Positions 50,224 to 58,555 of a stretch of 64,000 bases of DNA are shown in pieces. The stretch is from positions 62,001 to 126,000 of the forward strand of contig NZ_JAFMOX010000057.1 in assembly GCF_019049655.1 (NCBI RefSeq), given 5' to 3'. Made by a program: the position numbers and the translations under genes. The notes below the pieces were generated by a model. That model saw nothing but the letters and a program-made list of their open reading frames with translations. It searched no databases and was not told the DNA's origin. Every line of letters begins with the position of its first letter. The stretch's first letter is position 1. The DNA is from Rahnella rivi (GTDB lineage: Bacteria > Pseudomonadota > Gammaproteobacteria > Enterobacterales > Enterobacteriaceae).

Positions 50224-51360
50224 TTAAGGTTTTGCAGCCTCTTTAGCATCACCCCTTCGCTCAGCGTTATTCTCCACAAACTGTTCTTCGACAAATTCAA
50301 ACGCCCGCCGCAGTTGTGCGGCGTCGGGATGGCCCGGCAGTAGATGGATGGATTCACCGGGCTGGAGCGTGCGTTCAATCAGACGCGACATCTGCTTTTC
50401 ATCCGTGATATCGACCTGCAATTGGGCCAGACTGACCGGCAGATCAAGCACCTTATACAGTGCGGTCAGTTGCACCACCACGTCCGGCTGATTCAGCAAC
50501 GCGCTTTGCACCAGAATACCGTAGGCCACTTTGGTGCCGTGCAGGAAAGCATCAGTCTGCGGCAGAGCGGTCAGGCCGTTGTGCACGGAATGCGCCGCCG
50601 CGATGCGCGTGTACCGGTCGCCCAGCCCGCCTACTAATCCGCCGCCCGCGATGATTGCATCCAGCACATTCAGGAACGGCTGAGTCAGCTGATGATCATC
50701 CTGCGCCTGTAAGGCCGCTTCGCTTTCATTGAGCAACACGTCGCGCAGCGTCAGCGCGGTATTCAGGCCGAGCTGAACCGTCAGGGGCAGCGTTTGCGGC
50801 TGCGGGCTGAGCACCACGGCCTCGTACCATTTCGCCAGCGTGTCGCCGATCCCTGCCAGCAGATACTCCTTTGGCGCGGCGAGAATAATGCGCGGTTCGA
50901 CCAGCACCAGATGGTTGGCATCCCTGAAGATTTCGTAACGCAGCGCCTGGCCTTCGTCGTTATACCAGACCGAAAGCGGCGTCCAGGCCGCGCAGGTGGC
51001 GGCGATGGTTGGGATCGCCACCACCGGCAGCCCTAGACGGCGCGCCACGACTTTCGCCGTATCCAGCACCGCCCCGCCGCCAATGCCGATCACCACCTGA
51101 CGATCCGGCCCGCCGATCTCTGCAATCCGCTGCACTTCTGTTTCGCTGCAATGTGCGTTAAACAGCACGTGTCTGGCCTGTGAGGCGGTAAAGGCTTCCG
51201 GCAGATAATCCTGCGCAGCCAGCAGCGCCCGTTCGCCGTAAATCCACAGCGCCTTATCCAGTTGCGCCGGGGTATAAAACTCAGTAAGACGCTCAATGGC
51301 GCCGGGGAAAGAAAAATAGTTGGCAGGGCCGGGGACCACGCGGATATCGGTATCACTCAT
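50224..51360 (-). CDS. hcxA: Hydroxycarboxylate dehydrogenase A (iron-type alcohol dehydrogenase family)
   Basis: This 378-residue oxidoreductase aligns over nearly its whole length with E. coli HcxA (YbdH): IRVVPGPANYFSFPGAIERL, IGIGGGAVLDTAKVVARRLG (NAD binding), PTIAATCAAWTPLSVWYNDE, LAGIGDTLAKWYEAVVLSPQ and AAHSVHNGLTALPQTDAFLH with the metal-binding His and Asp residues. The E. coli enzyme reduces 2-oxo acids such as 2-oxobutyrate with NADPH. The C-terminal tail here is about 15 residues longer and charged. Confidence 0.93.
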   Translation of the reverse strand: MSDTDIRVVPGPANYFSFPGAIERLTEFYTPAQLDKALWIYGERALLAAQDYLPEAFTASQARHVLFNAHCSETEVQRIAEIGGPDRQVVIGIGGGAVLDTAKVVARRLGLPVVAIPTIAATCAAWTPLSVWYNDEGQALRYEIFRDANHLVLVEPRIILAAPKEYLLAGIGDTLAKWYEAVVLSPQPQTLPLTVQLGLNTALTLRDVLLNESEAALQAQDDHQLTQPFLNVLDAIIAGGGLVGGLGDRYTRIAAAHSVHNGLTALPQTDAFLHGTKVAYGILVQSALLNQPDVVVQLTALYKVLDLPVSLAQLQVDITDEKQMSRLIERTLQPGESIHLLPGHPDAAQLRRAFEFVEEQFVENNAERRGDAKEAAKP

Positions 51361-51581
51361 CGGGAATTCCTTAATATAGAAGCTGTTAACATCCTACCCC
51401 CGGACATCCGGATGGCTAATACTCTTTGGCATTAACTTATACGTTTTAGTTCGTTGCCAACGGCTGCGCCGTCATCAAAACTCGGACAATCAATTCATTA
51501 ACTCACTATAAAAGCCTGCACAAAAGCTCAGATGAATTGTCCTCCCGTTTTAATGATGATTAACCACACAGGGTAATAAAA

Positions 51582-52649
51582 ATGAAACTGCTCTCCACCT
51601 CATTGCTGGCGTTAAGTTTATTCACCGTCCTGCCGTCGTTTGCTGCACAAACCGCTGCGGTGCCGCAAGCGATTGCCGGGCATCAGGGGCCCATCCGCAT
51701 CGCGGTGATCCGTAATCTGGGGTCGGACGATAACACCACCCAGTTTGTCTCCGGTGTGATTCAGGAAGGCCGCAAACTCGGTTTTCAGGTCAGCACTTTT
51801 CTGAGTAACGGCGACGACGCGAAATTCCAGGATTTCGTCAATCAGGCCATCAGCCAGAAATATGACGGCATTATTTTGTCGCAGGGGCGTGACCCCTATT
51901 CCACCGAGCTGGTCAAACGTATCACCGCCAGCGGCATTGCGGTGTCGGTCTTTGATACCGCGGTAAATGGCGAGATCCCCGGCGTGACCGTCACGCAGCA
52001 GGACGACGCTTCGCTTACCGATCTCTCCTTCGGCCAGCTGGTGAAGGATTTCAACGGCAAAGCCAATATCGTCAAACTGTGGGTGGCCGGCTTCCCGCCG
52101 ATGGAGCGCCGCCAGACGCAGTACAAAAAACTGTTGCAGGATCAGCCCGGCATTCATGAACTGGAATCGATTGGCGCGGTGTCTTCTGACGTTCAGGGGG
52201 ATACAGCAAATAAAGTGGGCGCGATCCTGGCGAAATATCCGAAGGGTAAAATCGACGCGATCTGGGGAACCTGGGATGCGTTCAGTCAGGGCGCGTATAA
52301 AGCCCTGAAAGAGAATGGCCGCACTGAGATCAAACTCTACAGCATTGATATTTCCAATCAGGATCTGGCGCTGATGCGCGAACCGAACAGCCCGTGGAAA
52401 GTCAGCGTGGCGGTAGATCCTAAACTCATCGGCGCCATCAACCTGCGTCTGGTCGCCAACAAAATCGCCGGTGAAAAAACGCCTGCCACTTATGAGTTTA
52501 AAGCGGCGGCCATTCCGCAGGCGTTGCTGTCGGGCAATCCTGATGCGGTCAACGTGGCGTCGCTGGCAAAAGTGATCCCCGGCTGGGGAAAATCCGATGA
52601 CTTTATCGCCCCCTGGTTCGCTACCCTCGAAGCGCAGCATAAAAAATAA
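51582..52649 (+). CDS. Orphan sugar-type periplasmic binding protein
   Basis: This 355-residue protein has a signal peptide (STSLLALSLFTVLPSFA-AQT) and a type I periplasmic-binding fold: IRIAVIRNLGSDDNTTQFVS, QKYDGIILSQGRDPYSTELV, VSVFDTAVNGEIPGVTV, KIDAIWGTWDAFSQGAYKAL. Ribose/galactose-class binding proteins and TorT-like sensors share this fold. No permease or ATPase gene is near; instead an LVIVD-repeat gene follows 9 bases later. It may serve a distant transporter or act as a ligand sensor. Confidence 0.88.
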   Translation: MKLLSTSLLALSLFTVLPSFAAQTAAVPQAIAGHQGPIRIAVIRNLGSDDNTTQFVSGVIQEGRKLGFQVSTFLSNGDDAKFQDFVNQAISQKYDGIILSQGRDPYSTELVKRITASGIAVSVFDTAVNGEIPGVTVTQQDDASLTDLSFGQLVKDFNGKANIVKLWVAGFPPMERRQTQYKKLLQDQPGIHELESIGAVSSDVQGDTANKVGAILAKYPKGKIDAIWGTWDAFSQGAYKALKENGRTEIKLYSIDISNQDLALMREPNSPWKVSVAVDPKLIGAINLRLVANKIAGEKTPATYEFKAAAIPQALLSGNPDAVNVASLAKVIPGWGKSDDFIAPWFATLEAQHKK

Positions 52650-52658
52650 GGCCGGATT

Positions 52659-53906
52659 ATGACGACGTATTCTCTCCCACAACCGGAGTACAGCCGCAAT
52701 ATGCGGCTGATCGGCCACAGCGATCAGGGCGGTAAACCTGATGGCGTGCAGGTGATGGTTCACCGTGGCTACGCCTATATCGGGCATATGGTGTCGCAGG
52801 GTTTTTCGATTGTGGACGTGCGCGACCCGAAAAACCCGCGCCCTGCCGGTTTCATCCCTGCGCCGCCGGGCACCTGGAATGTGCATTTACAGGCGCACGA
52901 CGATTTACTGCTGGTGATCAACGCCCGTGATTTGTTTGCTGACGTGCGTTTCGCCGATGAAAAAGTCTATTACACCCGTTCCGTCAGCGAGACGGTGCAA
53001 GGCACGCAGCAACGCGGATGGAGCGCGGGCGTGCGGATTTTTGATATTTCGGTGCCCGATCAGCCAAAAGAGATCGGCTTTCTCGGGCTGGAAGGTATCG
53101 GCGTGCACCGCATCTGGTACGTCGGCGGCCGCTGGGCATACGTTTCAGCGCTGATTGACGGTTACAGTGATTATATCTTTCTGACAATCGATCTGGCCGA
53201 CCCGCGTAATCCGCAGGTTGCCGGGCGCTGGTGGTTACCGGGAATGCACACCGCAGGCGGCGAAACGCCGGACTGGCCGGAAGGCAAACGTTACGCGCTG
53301 CACCATGCGATCATCAGCGGGGATACGGCGTATGCCAGCTGGCGCGACGGCGGCCTGACCTTGCTGGATATCAAAGACCGCAGCGCGCCGCAGCTGATTT
53401 CGCACCGAAACTGGAGCCCGCCCTTTGGCGGCGGCACGCATACGGCACTGCCGTTGCCCGACCGCGATCTGCTGGTGGTGCTCGACGAAGCCGTTCTCGA
53501 CAATCAGGAAGACGGCGAGAAACTGATCTGGCTGTTTGACGTGCGCGAACCCTCGAATCCGGTGAGTATTTCCACCTTTCCGCAGCCGGACGAACGGGAT
53601 TACGTCAGCAAAGGCGCGCATTTCGGACCGCACAATCTGCATGAAAACCGGCCTGGCAGCTTCGTCAGTTCCACGTTGATTTTCGCCACCTATCAGAACG
53701 CCGGTGTGCGCGCATACGACATCAGCAACCCCTATCAGCCAAAAGAAACCGGCGCGCTGGTGCCCGCTGCACCTGAAAGGATGATCGATAAACGTCCCGG
53801 CAGACCGCAGGTGATCCAGTCCTGCGACGTGTTTGTCGATGCACAGGGGATCATCTACAGCACCGACTACAACGGCGGCCTGTCGATTATCGAGTATCTG
53901 GGGTAA
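52659..53906 (+). CDS. LVIVD-repeat beta-propeller protein
   Basis: This 415-residue protein contains repeated blocks with the LVIVD pattern, such as YIGHMVSQGFSIVDVRDPKN, GVRIFDISVPDQPKEIGFLG, YIFLTIDLADPRNPQVAG, LTLLDIKDRSAPQLISHR and GVRAYDISNPYQPKETGALV, expected to form a beta-propeller. There is no signal peptide. AAGG stands 7 bases before the ATG, and the upstream gene encodes a periplasmic binding protein, so the two are an operon with products probably in different compartments. The function is unknown; propellers of this type can be lactonase-like or scaffolds. Confidence 0.85.
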   Translation: MTTYSLPQPEYSRNMRLIGHSDQGGKPDGVQVMVHRGYAYIGHMVSQGFSIVDVRDPKNPRPAGFIPAPPGTWNVHLQAHDDLLLVINARDLFADVRFADEKVYYTRSVSETVQGTQQRGWSAGVRIFDISVPDQPKEIGFLGLEGIGVHRIWYVGGRWAYVSALIDGYSDYIFLTIDLADPRNPQVAGRWWLPGMHTAGGETPDWPEGKRYALHHAIISGDTAYASWRDGGLTLLDIKDRSAPQLISHRNWSPPFGGGTHTALPLPDRDLLVVLDEAVLDNQEDGEKLIWLFDVREPSNPVSISTFPQPDERDYVSKGAHFGPHNLHENRPGSFVSSTLIFATYQNAGVRAYDISNPYQPKETGALVPAAPERMIDKRPGRPQVIQSCDVFVDAQGIIYSTDYNGGLSIIEYLG

Positions 53907-53912
53907 TGCATT

Positions 53913-53944
53913 GCGCCTGAGATTGATGATGTCAGGCGCTTTTT
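53913..53944 (+). terminator. Rho-independent terminator
   Basis: An 8-bp stem GCGCCTGA/TCAGGCGC with an 11-base loop is followed by TTTTT. It ends the binding-protein/LVIVD operon. Confidence 0.85.
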
Positions 53945-54050
53945 AACACAGAGTCACTGATGACTTCCTGACGCCCCTCCCTTATAAGATTTATAGTAGG
54001 CGAGTACCGCCCCGGCTACTTTTACTTCTCAATGTAAGGAAACCCTGCAA

Positions 54051-54527
54051 GTGACTGCTTTCAAAAATCTGTCAATCCCCTGTATCAGACCCGCAACGCC
54101 AGCAGACGTTGGTGCGATTTTTGATATCCGCACCCGTGTGAAGGAGAACCCGCTTTCCCGCGAGCAACTCACAGAAATGGGTATCACGGATGAGGCGATC
54201 CTTGAAGCTATGCTGGCAGCGCCTTGTCTGTGGATCGCCGAAGTGGATGGCGCCCCGGTGGGATTTTCGATGGCCAACCTGGAAGAAGCCAGCGTTTTCG
54301 CGATGTTCATCCTTCCCGGTTTTGAAGACAGAGGAATTGGCCGGAGCCTGATGGCAAGAGCAGAAGAGGCGCTGTTTGACCTTCATTCTACCATCTGGCT
54401 TGAAACCAGTGCTGAGAGCCGTGCTTTCGGGTTTTATCAGAAACTCGGCTGGCAGGAGGTTGAGCGGTTTGAGGATGGCGATGTCAGACTGGAGAAAACG
54501 AAGCCAGTCGCCAGTGCACACCGGTAA
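54051..54527 (+). CDS. GNAT-family N-acetyltransferase
   Basis: This 158-residue enzyme transfers an acetyl group from acetyl-CoA to an amine. The acetyl-CoA loop is visible in VFAMFILPGFEDRGIGRSLM (R-G-I-G-R) near residue 95, and the C-terminal LETSAESRAFGFYQKLGWQE is the typical motif B of the family. The start is GTG at 54051, with AAGGAA about 9 bases upstream. The substrate is unknown. It is followed on the same strand by a drug transporter gene about 100 bases later. Confidence 0.85.
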   Translation: MTAFKNLSIPCIRPATPADVGAIFDIRTRVKENPLSREQLTEMGITDEAILEAMLAAPCLWIAEVDGAPVGFSMANLEEASVFAMFILPGFEDRGIGRSLMARAEEALFDLHSTIWLETSAESRAFGFYQKLGWQEVERFEDGDVRLEKTKPVASAHR

Positions 54528-54625
54528 AATCGCTCTTTTTGCCCCTCGCCTGATCTATAACCCAGCCAAAGGTGTGTGATAGGTTTAATACTTATCATCC
54601 ATCTTTTGCTGTTTCAGGACAGACC

Positions 54626-56071
54626 ATGAGCCAAAGTAAACCGGATGTTGCAGAACATCCGTCGCAGGACAGTGCCGAACGTTCAGGGATCTCCGTGATT
54701 GCTTTACTGGTTGCCGCGGCTTTCTTCATGGAGTTTATCGATGGCACGGTGATCGCCACCGCACTCCCGCAAATGGCGATATCTTTCGGGGTGTCTGCGG
54801 TGGATCTCAATGCCGGGATGAGCGCGTATATGCTGACGCTGGCGGTGTTGATCCCGGCCAGCGGCTGGGCAGCGGAGCGGTTTGGGGCGCGGAATGTATT
54901 CACCTTTGCCCTCGCCGTTTTTACGCTTGCCTCCCTGTTCTGCGCGATGGCGACAGGCGTCGGGGAATTTATCCTTCTGCGCATTATTCAGGGCATCGGG
55001 GGGGCGCTGATGGTGCCGGTCGGGCGGCTGACCGTGCTGAAAACCACGCCAAAACCTCAGCTGATTAAAGCCATCGCCACCCTCACCTGGCCCGCGCTGG
55101 TCGCGCCGATCCTCGGGCCGCCGCTGGGTGGATTTATCACCCACTATGCCTCCTGGCACTGGATTTTCTACATCAACGTGCCGCTCGGAATCATCGCCAT
55201 GATCCTCGCATGGCGGCTGTTTCCCCAGCAACCCGCCGACCAGCCCAAGCATTTCGACAAACCGGGCTTCGTGCTGACCGGACTGGCGATGCTGGCGCTG
55301 GTGACCGGTCTGGAGCTTATCAGTCAGGATCATATCTTGTGGGCCACCGCCGTGCTGCTGCTGTCGGCGGGCGCGGCGATGTCCGTGCTGGCTGTGCGTC
55401 ATTTGTCCCGATCTGCTGCGCCGATGGTGCACCTCGGATCGCTGGTCATTCCGACCTTTCGTATCAGTATGGGCGGCGGTTCGCTGTTTCGTATCACCAT
55501 CAGCGCCGTGCCGTTTTTACTGCCGCTGATGTTGCAGGTCGGGTTCGGTATGGATCCGTTCCACGCCGGGCTGCTGGTATTGGCGGTGTTCGCCGGGAAT
55601 CTGGCGATGAAACCGGCTACCACGCCGCTTATCCGCCGCTTTGGTTTTCGGCCTGTGCTGGTGGTGAACGGCCTGCTGAGCGTTTTCTCGCTGCTGTTTT
55701 GCGCTTTTCTGACACCCGGCACGCCGGACTGGCTGATCATGCTGCTGCTGTTTCTCGGGGGCCTGAGCCGTTCGATGCAGTTCACCGGCATCAGTACGCT
55801 GGCATTTTCGGATGTGCCCGCCAGCCACATGGCGGATGCCAATACACTGTTCAGCACTGCGCTGCAACTCTCGGTCGGGCTGGGCATCACGGTTGGCGCG
55901 CTGGGCACCCGTTTCGGGGAGCAACTGGTGGAGCGGATGCAATGGCAGGCGGTGCCGGGAATGAGTTTTAAAATCGCGTTTGTGGTGATCGCTGTGATAA
56001 CGCTTTTCGGCTGGCTGGACATGCTGCGCCTGAAACCTGATGCAGGGGCAACAGTTTCCGGCAAACACTAA
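54626..56071 (+). CDS. MFS multidrug transporter, DHA2 (EmrB-type) family
   Basis: This 481-residue proton-drug antiporter has 13-14 predicted helices. Motifs include FMEFIDGTVIATALPQMA in helix 1 (motif D1), SGWAAERFGARNVF (motif A) and LIPASGW, followed by VAPILGPPLGGFITHYASWH (motif C, antiporter) and RWIFYINVPLG-like HWIFYINVPLG. I start at ATG 54626 behind CAGGAC; the frame is open upstream but lacks a ribosome-binding site. It precedes a DapA-family gene whose start lies about 50 bases beyond the stop. Confidence 0.9.
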   Translation: MSQSKPDVAEHPSQDSAERSGISVIALLVAAAFFMEFIDGTVIATALPQMAISFGVSAVDLNAGMSAYMLTLAVLIPASGWAAERFGARNVFTFALAVFTLASLFCAMATGVGEFILLRIIQGIGGALMVPVGRLTVLKTTPKPQLIKAIATLTWPALVAPILGPPLGGFITHYASWHWIFYINVPLGIIAMILAWRLFPQQPADQPKHFDKPGFVLTGLAMLALVTGLELISQDHILWATAVLLLSAGAAMSVLAVRHLSRSAAPMVHLGSLVIPTFRISMGGGSLFRITISAVPFLLPLMLQVGFGMDPFHAGLLVLAVFAGNLAMKPATTPLIRRFGFRPVLVVNGLLSVFSLLFCAFLTPGTPDWLIMLLLFLGGLSRSMQFTGISTLAFSDVPASHMADANTLFSTALQLSVGLGITVGALGTRFGEQLVERMQWQAVPGMSFKIAFVVIAVITLFGWLDMLRLKPDAGATVSGKH

Positions 56072-56120
56072 ACTTTACTCTATGATTAATCGTGTTAATT
56101 CACCTGAACCGGAGAAACCG

Positions 56121-57014
56121 ATGTTTGCAGGATTAAGTGCTTTTCCCCTCACGCCGCTCAATCATAAATGTGTCGATGAACGTGCGTTTGTGCGGCTGAT
56201 TGAAAGAAGTGTCAGTGCAGGCGTGGATTCGATCGGTGCGCTGGGGTCAACCGGCAGCTATGCCTACCTCAGCCGCGATGAGCGCGCGAAAGTGGCCCGT
56301 CTGGCCGTAGAACATGCAGACCGGGTGCCGGTGATGGTGAGCATCGGTGCGACCAGCACAGCTGAGGTGTTGCATCTGGCGGAAGATGCCCAGCAGGCGG
56401 GCGTCAGTGCGGTGCTGCTGGCACCGGTGTCCTATCAGAAACTGACCGCTGACGAAGTGTTTACGCTGTATGAAACCGTATCGCGCCATCTTTCGGTGCC
56501 GATGTGCGTTTATGACAATCCTAACACCACGCACTTTGAATTCAGCGATGACCTGTATGTCCGCGTGGCGCAGTTGCCGCACGTTGCCAGCATCAAAATT
56601 CCGAATCTTTCTGCCGATCCGCAGACAACCCGCGCGCGGCTGGAGGCGATCCGCGCCCTGCTGCCTGCCCATATCACCCTGGGCGCCGCGGGCGATCTGG
56701 CGGCTGCCACGGTGCTGACTCAGGGCGGTGATGTGTGGTATTCGGTGATTGCCGGTTTATTCCCGCAGATCCCGGTGGCGATCACCCGTGCAGCACAAAA
56801 CGGCAATGAGGCCGAAGCGCAGGCGCTGTCCGCCGGGCTTGAACCTTTATGGGTCTTTTTCAGAAAACACGGCAGTGTGCGGGTAGTCGCGGCGGCCGCT
56901 GAGTTGCTCGGTCTGGCGAGTGCGCCTTGCCTGCCATTGCCGCTGCACGCGCTGGCCGGTGACGAACGGCAGCAACTGGCTGGCGTACTCGACAGGCTCG
57001 GTCTGCACGCCTGA
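56121..57014 (+). CDS. Dihydrodipicolinate synthase/N-acetylneuraminate lyase family aldolase
   Basis: This 297-residue TIM-barrel aldolase has the Schiff-base Lys159 (ASIKIPNLS), the Tyr in MCVYDNPNTT near residue 133, and the pyruvate-binding GALGSTGSYAYLS near residue 40 (the family GTTGE motif is GSTGS here). The Glu replaced by Ser and the lack of other lysine genes argue against DapA itself; it probably acts on another 2-oxo acid. I start at ATG 56121 behind GGAG. It follows the DHA2 transporter gene. Confidence 0.88.
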   Translation: MFAGLSAFPLTPLNHKCVDERAFVRLIERSVSAGVDSIGALGSTGSYAYLSRDERAKVARLAVEHADRVPVMVSIGATSTAEVLHLAEDAQQAGVSAVLLAPVSYQKLTADEVFTLYETVSRHLSVPMCVYDNPNTTHFEFSDDLYVRVAQLPHVASIKIPNLSADPQTTRARLEAIRALLPAHITLGAAGDLAAATVLTQGGDVWYSVIAGLFPQIPVAITRAAQNGNEAEAQALSAGLEPLWVFFRKHGSVRVVAAAAELLGLASAPCLPLPLHALAGDERQQLAGVLDRLGLHA

Positions 57015-57019
57015 TCTTC

Positions 57020-57048
57020 ACGGCGGGAGCCCTTCCCGCCGTATTTCC
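57020..57048 (+). terminator. Terminator after the aldolase gene
   Basis: A perfect 9-bp stem ACGGCGGGA/TCCCGCCGT with a 5-base loop is followed by ATTTCCCTTTC. It separates the aldolase gene from srfA. Confidence 0.7.
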
Positions 57049-57189
57049 CTTTCGCCACGGCACAAACAGCCACCCTTTTAGTCGCTTATTCCACCGTTTG
57101 ATTTCCCTTAAATCATCCATACTGTCAGCATCATGCACCTTTTTCGGGTGCACTTTTTGCAGAGCAAAACCTACAAGGGCTATTCAGGC

Positions 57190-58551
57190 GTGGCAAAATC
57201 ATTTTTACGCAGTGGCAGTCTCAACGACATCCTTGCGCTGGGCGAAAACGGGCAACCGGTTTATGCCTCAGCCCTGCAATTACGGGAAACCTTACGTCTG
57301 CGTAAACAACCGTCGATTGCCGATTGTCTGGCTATTCCACAGCTTAATGAGTCGGGCGATCGTCTCGACTGGTACTCCCCGCGCGAGGGTAAAGTGATCT
57401 CCTGGGCTGCCGCGACCGATGCGGCGCGGGCGTCGGCACTGCGTCACCTCGAAAACTGCCTCGACACCGTTGCGCACATCAGCGCTGCGGCGAAATCTTC
57501 AGAAAAATCAGCCTTGCAGTTTTTCGGCGCGTTGCTGGAAAAAGCTTTCCGTTTTCCGGATCAAAACCACGTTTATCTGGTTGGCGGCCAGCCGGTACTG
57601 ACTTTCTGGGGGTTTGTGAGCCTGGATAACAGCAGCAATGCCGATGCCTTCGCCTGTCTGCGTGAGACAGTAAAAGCCGATGAACCTTTACCCGCCTTCG
57701 CCATGGCCGCCGACGATGCAGCGGCTGACGTGCCACCTGCTGAGCCGGTTCGCGTGGTGAAAACCATTGAAGCGCGCGCCGCCGAGCAGGATGTGCCGGA
57801 GCCTGTGCCTGTCGTCACGCGCCGTAAAATTTCGCCTCTGATGTGGGCGCTGCCCGCCGTTGCCCTGGTGATTGCCGGTTCTGCTGCCGGCTGGCTTTAT
57901 TCCCGTACGCCCGCCGCGCCTGTGGCCGTCGCTAAGGCGCAACCAAAACCTGCGCCGCAGACCATTGAGCCGCGCGCCATTGCGCCGACGCCGGTGGTGG
58001 CTGAACCTGAGGCTAAAGCAGAGGCCGTCAGCGTGCCGCAAGTGAAAGCGATACAAACCCCGGCGGCGCTGCCCGTAGCACCTGCTGCGGTGGTGGCCTC
58101 ACCTGAACCGGTGGCGGACGTCGAGAAAAACCCTGTCGTGGCGGAGCCTGCGCCAGTTCCCGTCAGTAAGAACGCGCTGGTGATGCCACCGGACGCGGTG
58201 AAAATCGGTTCGACCAAATTCCTCAACGGTAACTGGAATGTGATTGTCGATATTAAGGATCCGGTGACCGGCAAGCCGCCGGTGCTGCGTTATCAAATCA
58301 AACAAGGTCAGGGCACGGTGAAAATCAGCTACGGCGCAGGCATTACCTGCCGGGCTGCCATCAATGCCGGGCTGATGCAGTCGGGAAATCTGGTGATCAA
58401 CAGCCGCTACCGCGCCAAATGCAGCGACGGTTCCCGCTATCAGATGCCGGAAATCAGCTGTACTCAGGCCGCGACCGGCGCCGCTGTGTGTCAGGGGCGC
58501 TACAACGGTGACACGGTTTATCCCATGACGATAAAGCGCGAAGGTAAATAA
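57190..58551 (+). CDS. srfA: SrfA-family single-pass membrane protein
   Basis: This protein of about 453 residues has an N-terminal domain (VAKSFLRSGSLNDILALGEN onwards, about 200 residues) that should be cytoplasmic, a single membrane helix (PLMWALPAVALVIAGSAAGW near residue 220) preceded by basic residues, a Pro/Ala/Val-rich linker of about 90 residues, and a C-terminal domain of about 110 residues with four Cys (GITCRAAINAG, RAKCSDGS, EISCTQAATG, AAVCQGRY) that could form disulfides in the periplasm. I place the start at GTG 57190, where the family-like sequence seems to begin; ATG 57133 would add 19 residues without a ribosome-binding site. srfB follows 4 bases after the stop. Confidence 0.8.
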   Translation: MAKSFLRSGSLNDILALGENGQPVYASALQLRETLRLRKQPSIADCLAIPQLNESGDRLDWYSPREGKVISWAAATDAARASALRHLENCLDTVAHISAAAKSSEKSALQFFGALLEKAFRFPDQNHVYLVGGQPVLTFWGFVSLDNSSNADAFACLRETVKADEPLPAFAMAADDAAADVPPAEPVRVVKTIEARAAEQDVPEPVPVVTRRKISPLMWALPAVALVIAGSAAGWLYSRTPAAPVAVAKAQPKPAPQTIEPRAIAPTPVVAEPEAKAEAVSVPQVKAIQTPAALPVAPAAVVASPEPVADVEKNPVVAEPAPVPVSKNALVMPPDAVKIGSTKFLNGNWNVIVDIKDPVTGKPPVLRYQIKQGQGTVKISYGAGITCRAAINAGLMQSGNLVINSRYRAKCSDGSRYQMPEISCTQAATGAAVCQGRYNGDTVYPMTIKREGK

Positions 58552-58555
58552 CAGC

